NCBI RefSeq assembly: GCF_002900365.1
Contig: NZ_CP025981.1
Coordinates: forward strand, 12,161-76,160
Source of the DNA: Escherichia marmotae
GTDB lineage: Bacteria > Pseudomonadota > Gammaproteobacteria > Enterobacterales > Enterobacteriaceae
Reading direction: 5' to 3'
DNA: 64,000 nucleotides
Below the pieces are notes generated by a model. The model saw only the letters and a program-made list of their open reading frames with translations. It made no database searches and was not told where the DNA came from. A program made the translations under genes and the position numbers. This document shows, one piece after another, positions 57,588 to 64,000 of the stretch. How positions within the stretch are numbered: position 1 is the stretch's first letter; each line of letters begins with the position of its first letter.

Positions 57588-58753
57588 TATCTAATCTCCC
57601 AGCGTGGTTTAATCAGACGATCGAAAATTTCATTGCAGACAGGTTCCCAAATAGAAAGAGCATTTCTCCAGGCGCCAGTTGAAGAGCGTTGATCAATGGC
57701 CTGTTCAAAAACAGTTCTCATCCGGATCTGACCTTTCCCAACTTCATCCGTTTCACGTACAACATTTTTTAGAACCATGCTTCCCCAGGCATCCCGAATT
57801 TGCTCCTCCATCCACGGGGACTGAGAGCCATTACTATTGCTGTATTTGGTAAGCAAAATACGTACATCAGGCTCGAACCCTTTAAGATCAACGTTCTTGA
57901 GCAGATCACGAAGCATATCGAAAAACTGCAGTGCGGAGGTGTAGTCAAACAACTCAGCAGGCGTGGGGACAATCAGCACATCAGCAGCACATACGACATT
58001 AATCGTGCCGATACCCAGGTTAGGCGCGCTGTCAATAACTATGACATCATAGTCATGAGCAACAGTTTCAATGGCCAGTCGGAGCATCAGGTGTGGATCG
58101 GTGGGCAATTTACCTTCATCAAATTTGCCCATTAACTCAGTTTCAATACGGTGCAGAGCCAGACAGGAAGGAATAATGTCAAGCCCCGGCCAGCAAGTGG
58201 GCTTTATTGCATAAGTGACATCGTCCTTTTCCCCAAGATAGAAAGGTAGGAGAGTGTCTTCTGCATGAATATGAAGATCTGGTACCCATCCGTGATACAT
58301 TGAGGCTGTTCCCTGGGGGTCGTTACCTTCCACGAGCAAAACACGTAGCCCCTTCAGAGCCAGATCCTGAGCAAGATGAACAGAAACTGAGGTTTTGTAA
58401 ACGCCACCTTTATGGGCAGCAACCCCGATCACCGGTGGAAATACGTCTTCAGCACGTCGCAGTCGCGTACCAAACACATCACGCATATGATTAATTTGTT
58501 CAATTGTATAACCAACACGTTGCTCAACCCGTCCTCGAATTTCCATATCCGGGTGCGGTAGTCGCCCTGCTTTCTCGGCATCTCTGACAGCCTGAGAAGA
58601 AACCCCAACTAAATCCGCTGCTTCACCTATTCTCCAGCGCCGAGTGATTTTCCTCGCTTCCGGGCTGTCATCATTAAACTGTGCAATGGCGATAGCCTTC
58701 GTCATTTCATGACCAGCGTTTATGCACTGGTTAAGTGTTTCCATGAGTTTCAT
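57587..58753 (-). CDS. sopA: SopA (ParA-type Walker ATPase)
   Basis: 388 residues from the ATG at 58751-58753 (MKLMETLNQ), which is the F start and has AAGG well spaced; ATG 58762 is too close. N-terminal winged HTH (IGEAADLVGVSSQAVRDAEK) for operator binding, then the deviant Walker A AAHKGGVYKTS, and VIVIDSAPNLG. Moves plasmid copies apart with SopB/sopC and represses its own promoter. Confidence 0.95.
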   Translation of the reverse strand: MKLMETLNQCINAGHEMTKAIAIAQFNDDSPEARKITRRWRIGEAADLVGVSSQAVRDAEKAGRLPHPDMEIRGRVEQRVGYTIEQINHMRDVFGTRLRRAEDVFPPVIGVAAHKGGVYKTSVSVHLAQDLALKGLRVLLVEGNDPQGTASMYHGWVPDLHIHAEDTLLPFYLGEKDDVTYAIKPTCWPGLDIIPSCLALHRIETELMGKFDEGKLPTDPHLMLRLAIETVAHDYDVIVIDSAPNLGIGTINVVCAADVLIVPTPAELFDYTSALQFFDMLRDLLKNVDLKGFEPDVRILLTKYSNSNGSQSPWMEEQIRDAWGSMVLKNVVRETDEVGKGQIRMRTVFEQAIDQRSSTGAWRNALSIWEPVCNEIFDRLIKPRWEIR

Positions 58754-58775
58754 TCTGAACATCCTTTAATCATTG

Positions 58776-58853
58776 CTTTGCATTTTTTTATTAAATCTTG
58801 CAATTTACTGCAAAGCAACAACAAAATTGCAAAGCCATCAAAAAACCGCAAAG
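58776..58853 (-). promoter_or_regulatory. sopAB operator
   Basis: Four SopA-binding hexamers CTTTGC: one on the forward strand at 58776 and three on the reverse strand at 58810-58815, 58829-58834 and 58848-58853, as known for the F sopAB promoter. Confidence 0.85.
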
Positions 58854-59091
58854 TTGTTTAAAACGAGAGCAACACTACAAAAGGAGATAAGAAGAGCACA
58901 TACCTCAGTCACTTATTATCACTAGCGCTCGCCGCAGCCGTGTAACCGAGCATAGCGAGCGAACTGGCGAGGAAGCGAAGAAGAACTATTCTGTCAGATA
59001 GCTCTTACGCTCAGCGCAAGAAGAAATATCCACCGTGGGAAAAACTCCAAGTAGAGGTACACACGCGGATAGCCAATTCAGAGTAATAAAC

Positions 59092-59340
59092 TGTGATAAT
59101 CAACCCTCATCAATGATGACGAACTAAACCTCGATCTCAGGTCACATGACGAAGGGAAAGAGAAGGAAACCAACTGTGACAAACAGCCCTCATATTTGGC
59201 TTCCTTAGCAATTACAGTTCAAAAAGTATGAGAAAGTCCATGCAGGCTGAAGGAAACAGCAAAACTGTGACAAATTACCCTCAATTGGTCAGAACAAATG
59301 TGACGAACCACCCTCAAATCTGTGACAGATAACCCTCAGA
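59092..59340. repeat. incC: incC iterons of RepFIA
   Basis: Five direct repeats of the form tgtgacaaaynaccctca start at 59092, 59175, 59266, 59299 and 59321. They bind RepE and titrate it, setting copy number and incompatibility, as in F. Confidence 0.9.
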
Positions 59341-60096
59341 CTATCCAGTCGTCATGGAAGTGATATCACGGAAGGAAAATACGATATGAGTCGTCTGGCG
59401 GCCTTTCTTTTTCTCAATGTATGAGAGGCGCATTGGAGTTCTGCTGTTGATCTCATTAACACAGACCTGCAGGAAGCGGCGGCGGAAGTCCGGCATACGC
59501 TGGTAACTTTGAGGCAGCTGGTAACGCTCTATGATCCAGTCGATTTTCAGAGAGACGATGCCTGAGCCATCCGGCTTACGGTACTGACACAGGGATTCGT
59601 ATAAACGCATGGCATACGGATTGGTGATTTCTTTTGTTTCACTAAGCCGAAACTGCGTAAACCGGTTCTGTAACCCGATAAAGAAGGGAATGAGATATGG
59701 GTTGATATGTACACTGTAAAGCCCTCTGGATGGACTGTGCGCACGTTTGATAAACCAAGGAAAGGATTCATAGCCTTTTTCATCGCCGGCATCCTCTTCA
59801 GGGCGATAAAAAACCACTTCCTTACCCGCAAAACTCTTCAATGCCTGCCGTATATCCTTACTGGCTTCCGCAGAGGTCAGTCCGAATATTTCAGCATATT
59901 TAGCAACATGGATCTCGCAGATACCGTCATGTTCCTGTAGGGTGCCGTCAGATTTTCTGATCTGGTCAACGAACAGATACAGCATACGTTTTTGATCCCG
60001 GGAGAGGCTATATGCCGCCTCAGTCAGGTCGTTTGACTGGACAATTCGCGGGCTATTTTTACGTTTCTTGTGATTTATAACCGCTGTTTCCGCCAT
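59341..60096 (-). CDS. repE: RepE replication initiator (RepFIA)
   Basis: 251 residues, the F RepE length; two winged-helix Rep_3 domains (QSNDLTEAAYSLSRDQKRML; PYAMRLYESLCQYRKPDGSG; IERYQLPQSYQRMPDFRRRF). Monomers bind oriS iterons to start replication; dimers repress its own promoter. Intact, so RepFIA should work. Confidence 0.95.
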   Translation of the reverse strand: MAETAVINHKKRKNSPRIVQSNDLTEAAYSLSRDQKRMLYLFVDQIRKSDGTLQEHDGICEIHVAKYAEIFGLTSAEASKDIRQALKSFAGKEVVFYRPEEDAGDEKGYESFPWFIKRAHSPSRGLYSVHINPYLIPFFIGLQNRFTQFRLSETKEITNPYAMRLYESLCQYRKPDGSGIVSLKIDWIIERYQLPQSYQRMPDFRRRFLQVCVNEINSRTPMRLSYIEKKKGRQTTHIVFSFRDITSMTTG

Positions 60097-60109
60097 GACA
60101 GATCCATAT

Positions 60110-60450
60110 GAAGTGTGACAAGTTTTTAGATTGTCACACTAAATAGAAAAGAGTCAATAAGCAGGGATAACTTTGTGAAAAAACAGCTTCTTCTGAGGGC
60201 AATTTGTCACAGGGTTAAGGGCAATTTGTCACAGACAGGACGGTCATTTGAGGGTGATTTGTCACACTGAAAGGGCAATTTGTCACAACACCTTCTCTAG
60301 AACCAGCATGGATAAAGGCCTACAAGGCGCTCTAAAAAAGAAGATCTAAAAACTATAAAAAAATAATTATAAAAATATCCCTGTGGATAAGTGGATAACC
60401 CCGAGGGAAGTTTTTTCAGGCATTGGGTGTAAGCAGAATATATAAGTGCT
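60110..60450. other. oriS: oriS (ori-2) of RepFIA
   Basis: Four iterons tragggcaatttgtcaca (60194, 60216, 60249, 60270), an AT-rich stretch (60340-60375) and DnaA boxes (tgtggataa at 60382, then gtggataac), in the order known for F ori-2. Confidence 0.92.
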
Positions 60451-60882
60451 GTTCCCTGGTGCTTCCTCGCTCACTCGAGGGCTTCGCCCTGTCGCTCGAC
60501 TGCGGCGAGCACTACTGGCTGTAAAAGGGCAGACCAAACATCATGGTTCTGTGTTCATTAGGTTGTTCTGCCCATTGCTGACATAATCCGCTCCACTTCA
60601 ACGTGACACCGCACGAAGATTTCTATTGTCCCTGAAGGTATATTCAAATCGTTTTCGTTACCGCTTGCAGGCATCGTGACAGAACAACTACTTCCTATAA
60701 ACGCCCACAGACTCCTGAGATTAATAATGCGGATCTTTACGATAATGAGAAATTATGGGAGATTTTCCCGACTGTCTCGTTCGCTTCTCAGTGGATAACA
60801 GCCAGCTTCTGTGTTTAACAGACAAAAAAACAGCATATCCACTCAGTTCAACATTTCCATATACAGGCCAGAGCATTTATTC
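60451..60882. other. Gene-free spacer between oriS and resD
   Basis: Contains a GC-rich palindromic block (60465-60515, gcttcctcgctcactcgagg.. gctcgactgcggcgagcac) like blocks at 58925-58980 and 63493-63545. No gene seen. Confidence 0.5.
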
Positions 60883-61671
60883 TCAGGATAATTGTTTCAG
60901 CATCGCAAACTGCACCCGGTGCCGTGCAGCCACATCCAGCGCAAACACCTTCGTGTAGATCTCCGTTGAGCTGATGGATTTATGTCCCATCAGACTCTGC
61001 AGGACCTTCAGCGGTATACCGGCATACAGCATGTGCATTGCATAGGAATGGCGGAACGTATGTGGTGTGACCGGGACAGAGAACGTCACACCGTCAGCAG
61101 CTGCTGCTGCTACCGCTACCGCCTCCCCAATCCAGGTCCTGACCGTTCTGTCCGTCACTTCCCAGATCCGTGCTTTCTCTGTCCTGCCTGTTCGTTTATT
61201 ACGCCGTTCCAGAGGAATTTTCAGTGTTGCCACCATCGTCTGCAGCTGGCTGACGTACCAGGTGTCGGAGAGCGGAACCAGCCGGTAAGTCTGCTGGCCG
61301 GCGGGCATTCTTCCTGCCGTCCTGGCTGCTTTTTCCGTCCGTTGTTTCAAAGTCGCAAGCTGGACAAACGGATACGGAGGCGCGAGCGAAAAATCCCCCC
61401 GCGTCAGCGCCAGTGCTTCATTAATACGCGCGCCGGTGTTCCACAGAGTGGCCAGCAACATCTTGCGACGCAGATCCGGGACGTAATGGAGCAGGGCACT
61501 CACCTCGAGAACCAGCAGATATTTCGGCAGTTCATCATGAACCATCGACATCTGGCGAAGTGCCAGAGCTGCCGGATAATCAATGGCAACAGGAAGTTGT
61601 GCAGACTGTCCGGCAGAATACACTGCCGGTACCATGGCTGCAGACTGGCTGTGTATAACGGAGCCTGACAT
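60883..61671 (-). CDS. resD: ResD multimer-resolving tyrosine recombinase (F D protein)
   Basis: 262 residues. Catalytic residues visible: Arg in TGARINEAL, His-x-x-Arg in TPHTFRHSYAMHML, His in MGHKSISS and Tyr in TEIYTKVFAL. In F it resolves plasmid dimers at the rfsF site and follows ccdB; here its ATG directly abuts the ccdB stop, so it is in the ccd operon. Confidence 0.93.
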   Translation of the reverse strand: MSGSVIHSQSAAMVPAVYSAGQSAQLPVAIDYPAALALRQMSMVHDELPKYLLVLEVSALLHYVPDLRRKMLLATLWNTGARINEALALTRGDFSLAPPYPFVQLATLKQRTEKAARTAGRMPAGQQTYRLVPLSDTWYVSQLQTMVATLKIPLERRNKRTGRTEKARIWEVTDRTVRTWIGEAVAVAAAAADGVTFSVPVTPHTFRHSYAMHMLYAGIPLKVLQSLMGHKSISSTEIYTKVFALDVAARHRVQFAMLKQLS

Positions 61672-61977
61672 TTATATTCCCCAGAACATCAGGTTAATAG
61701 CGTTTTTGATGTCATTTTCCCGGTGGTTGAGATCAGCCACCTCTTCCCCGATAACGGAGAGCGGCACACTGGCCATATCGGTGGTCATCATGCGCCAGCT
61801 TTCATCCCAGACATGCACCACCGGATAAAGCTCACGGGAGACTTTATCTGACAGCAGGCGGGCACTGGCCAGGGGGATCACCATCCGTCGCCCGGGCGTG
61901 TCAATAATGTCACTCTGGACATCCACAAACAGACGATAACGGCTCTCTCTTTTATAGGTGTAAACCTTAAACTGCAT
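61672..61977 (-). CDS. ccdB: CcdB gyrase-poisoning toxin
   Basis: 101 residues from ATG 61975-61977 (MQFKVYTY), the F start. The C-terminal WGI, needed to poison GyrA, is present. Sequence otherwise nearly F. ATG lies one base past the ccdA stop. Confidence 0.95.
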   Translation of the reverse strand: MQFKVYTYKRESRYRLFVDVQSDIIDTPGRRMVIPLASARLLSDKVSRELYPVVHVWDESWRMMTTDMASVPLSVIGEEVADLNHRENDIKNAINLMFWGI

Positions 61978-61978
61978 T

Positions 61979-62197
61979 TCACCAGTCCCTGTTCTCGTCG
62001 GCAAAAGAGCCGTTCATTTCAATAAAACGGGCGACCTCAGCCATCCCTTCCTGATTTTCCGCTCTCCAGCGTTCGGCACGCAGACGACGGGCTTCATTCT
62101 GCATGGTCGTGCTTACCAGACCAGAGATATTGACATCATATGCTTTGAGCAACTGATAGCTGTCACTGTCGACGGTGACTGTAATGCGCTGCTTCAT
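61979..62197 (-). CDS. ccdA: CcdA antitoxin
   Basis: 72 residues as in F: RHH N-terminus (MKQRITVTVDSDSYQLLKAY) for operator binding and the C-terminal CcdB-binding part ending FADENRDW. Operon ccdA-ccdB-resD on the reverse strand. Confidence 0.95.
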   Translation of the reverse strand: MKQRITVTVDSDSYQLLKAYDVNISGLVSTTMQNEARRLRAERWRAENQEGMAEVARFIEMNGSFADENRDW

Positions 62198-62540
62198 AAT
62201 TCACCTCATCTTACATACTCACTATACACAATTAAGTATACACCAGCATTACGCTATAACATGCTTCCAACATCGGAATATTATTATCTGGCTATTATTA
62301 ATGTTTCATTAATCACTTATTTCAAAAATCACCATAGCAATAATAACCAGTAATGTAGTAACCGCATTAAATTACAGGACAACTGTTTTGCCATGATCCG
62401 ATTTTTATCATATTTACGATTTTCCGGAAGTTAATCACGATCAGTGAATAAGCGAAGTGATCTTTTCTGCCGCTGATGACTGGCTCACGAACACGAAGAG
62501 AAACACAACACATATGGCAGCCAATAGAAAAATAGCACTA
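62198..62540. other. ccd promoter/operator region and spacer
   Basis: The ccd promoter-operator should be at about 62200-62250 (cactatacacaattaagtataca, with short gtatac arms). Beyond that, AT-rich with no gene. Confidence 0.5.
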
Positions 62541-62544
62541 CATA

Positions 62545-63093
62545 TTGTTTAGGCAGGCTATGCGCAGTGAGGGGGCTGAAGCAGATCCGGGACTACAGGT
62601 TGTCTCGCGTGATCGTAGTGGAGTCTATGCGACAGCAGCATGTGAGGGTGCACCTCAGGCCAGACAGGTGGCTGATCGATGGCATCTGCTAAATAATATT
62701 GACGATGCGCCTGAACGGATGATGTACAGACATATACCTCTGATACCTCTTGTTGCCAGTGAGTCATCACCAAAGAAATCACCTGAGCCTGCAGCATCGC
62801 TCCGTTGTCCGGAATGTCTTAAACAGCAAACCAGCAAAAAACGGCATCAGCGTTGGACAAAGGTTATGGCCCTGCATAACAAGGGATGTAGTTTCAGGGA
62901 AATATCCCGTATTACAAGCCTGCCGCGTGTGACAGTCAGTTGCTGGGTGCGTTCAGGAACATTCCCTGAAATGTCAACCAGGCCTCCAAAGCGAGGGCTT
63001 CTGGCCTCATGTAGAGAGTGGTTAAAAGAGCAACGAGAAAGTGGTAATTATAACGCCAGCCGGATATGGCGGCCCGGGGTTTACAGGCAGTGA
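62545..63093 (+). pseudogene. ISL3-family transposase fragment
   Basis: Encodes the central DDE part of ISL3-type transposases (VVSRDRSGVYATAACEGAPQ, ARQVADRWHLLNNI, then an HTH-like KGCSFREISRITSLPRVTVS). The N-terminal zinc-finger part and the C-terminal part are missing and residues within the conserved block are changed. Confidence 0.75.
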
Positions 63094-63224
63094 AACCATC
63101 GTCAGGGATGCTGTTGCCAAATGGCGTAAAGGTTGGATCCAACCGGTTACTACTGCCGCTAGACTTCCTTCAATGTCCTGAGTAAGCCGCTGGTTGATGC
63201 CCTAGAGAAGTATGTACAACTGGG

Positions 63225-63345
63225 CCAGAGTAAAGCACACCTTGCTGTCACGGGTGACGGGTCAGATACATGAATCTGCAGATAGATATATCATCAGAGA
63301 CTCCCTTTTATTTCGCGAATAAGTGTCTGTAATAACGCCGATGCC
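63225..63345 (-). mobile_element. Decayed IS66 tnpB/tnpA junction fragment
   Basis: Short blocks match the reverse strand of IS66 (agtaa.g.gcaccttgctgtcacgggtgac; agagatatatcatcag; ctcccttttatttcgcg.ataagtgtctgtaataacgccg) with the parts between them deleted. Confidence 0.7.
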
Positions 63346-63589
63346 AACCAGACTTTACCTGTAGTCTGTATACACGATCCCTGTGGTATTGAAATAAACA
63401 TATGAAGTGTACTTCGGATATGACCGTATGTTCAGGAAGTACGGCAGATTGAGTCGAAAATTACCTGTAAAGACAGACATCAGAAAAAACAGTGCTCGCC
63501 GCAGACCGGTGACCGGGCGAAGCCCGCGAACCGGCGAGGAAGCGCAATGGATCTGTAGTTGCAGTGAGCAGGTACGCCCTGAAGCCTTC

Positions 63590-63950
63590 ATAATCGGTAG
63601 TGTATGCTGTTTTTCTGGAATGATTTATCCACATATCCAGAGGCCCGATCCAGTAAACAGATCCATGAATGATCAATAAAGGATCCATTAAAGATCCCCA
63701 TATCGCTGTAAACCTTGTCATTAATGGTCCGGAAGCACGATCACATAAGCTGTGGCATGTTACTGATAAACTGTAACAAGTTAATGATAAGCTGTATTAA
63801 GTAATACATATACTGCAGTAAGTTAATGACATAAACTATGGTCAGTACGCCAGACTCAGCTGTTAAATACAGGCTGCAGATTTTTCTTCAGTCAGTTAGC
63901 GGGGTTCTGACATCCGATTTTCTGTTTATTCTTTTACTGTCCACAGGCAG
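63590..63950 (+). other. RepFIB origin and control region
   Basis: A DnaA box ttatccaca at 63625-63633 and iteron-like repeats of actgataaactgtaacaag / aagttaatgataagctg / agtaagttaatgacat (63758-63830) lie upstream of the RepFIB repA start, in agreement with RepFIB organisation. Confidence 0.7.
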
Positions 63951-63958
63951 GAGGCTTT

Positions 63959-64000
63959 CTGGAAAACGAAAATTCAGACATCAAAAAACTGTTCGGCGAG
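63959..64000 (+). CDS. repA: RepFIB RepA, first 14 codons (runs off the right edge)
   Basis: The frame from CTG 63959, with AGGAGG at 63949-63954, reads LENENSDIKKLFGE, the N-terminal extension preceding the conserved DKSSGELVTL of RepFIB RepA. RepFIB repA is known to start at CTG. No ATG is available in this frame. Only the first residues are inside the window. Confidence 0.8.
   Translation, partial: MENENSDIKKLFGE

Noticed and set aside
58920..58985. tRNA or small RNA from the GC-rich block
   Set aside because: Similar GC-rich blocks recur at 60465 and 63493 in the F-type backbone; no tRNA cloverleaf could be drawn.

Overview
The window is part of a large virulence plasmid of the Shigella/enteroinvasive Escherichia invasion-plasmid (pINV) type. 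It carries four IpaH-family ubiquitin-ligase effector genes (one cut by the window edge), an OspE-like, an OspF-like and an OspC-like effector gene (the last a pseudogene), sequences matching the MxiE box, and the pINV toxin-antitoxin pair GmvAT. These sit in a dense mosaic of insertion sequences. The species cannot be fixed: several effectors are not the standard S. flexneri versions, so an atypical Shigella, EIEC or a relative such as E. marmotae or E. albertii is possible. The type III secretion apparatus and virF are not in the window.

Layout. 0-4 kb: an ipaH 5' part, an AT-rich divergent ipaH and a Rob-like AraC regulator. 4-9 kb: IS21 debris, an orphan StbD antitoxin, parM and other gene remnants, and a tyrosine recombinase. 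9-18.5 kb: two IS66 copies and one IS4 around a RepFIIA oriR without repA1, plus gmvAT. 18.5-34 kb: ospE-like gene, DsbA/SrgA-like gene, a 1645-residue inverse autotransporter adhesin, an IS1414-type element with the EAST1 toxin gene astA nested in it, and ipaH9.8 with IS4 in its last codons. 34.8-41 kb: a third IS66 and a long-LRR ipaH with a 3' frameshift. 41-53 kb: an island between two inverted IS3 copies with two VirF/Rns/PerA-type AraC regulators, an ospC pseudogene, a ShET2-repeat protein, a candidate papain-fold effector and an OspF-like phosphothreonine lyase. 53-64 kb: an F-plasmid-like backbone with leading-region genes (two decayed), sopC-sopB-sopA, incC-repE-oriS (RepFIA), resD-ccdB-ccdA, and the start of a RepFIB repA with its CTG start at the right edge.

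The genes fall into two groups. One keeps the plasmid: RepFIA and RepFIB replication, SopABC partition, ResD dimer resolution, and the CcdAB and GmvAT addiction systems; the older RepFIIA, ParM and StbDE modules are broken. The other acts on the host: secreted ligases (IpaH), a MAP-kinase lyase (OspF-like), an OspE-like protein, a putative cysteine-dependent enzyme, an adhesin and a heat-stable-toxin-like peptide. IS-flank comparison shows at least one large inversion: the two halves of a single IS3::IS66 insertion, with its 8-bp target duplication, are now 20 kb apart.
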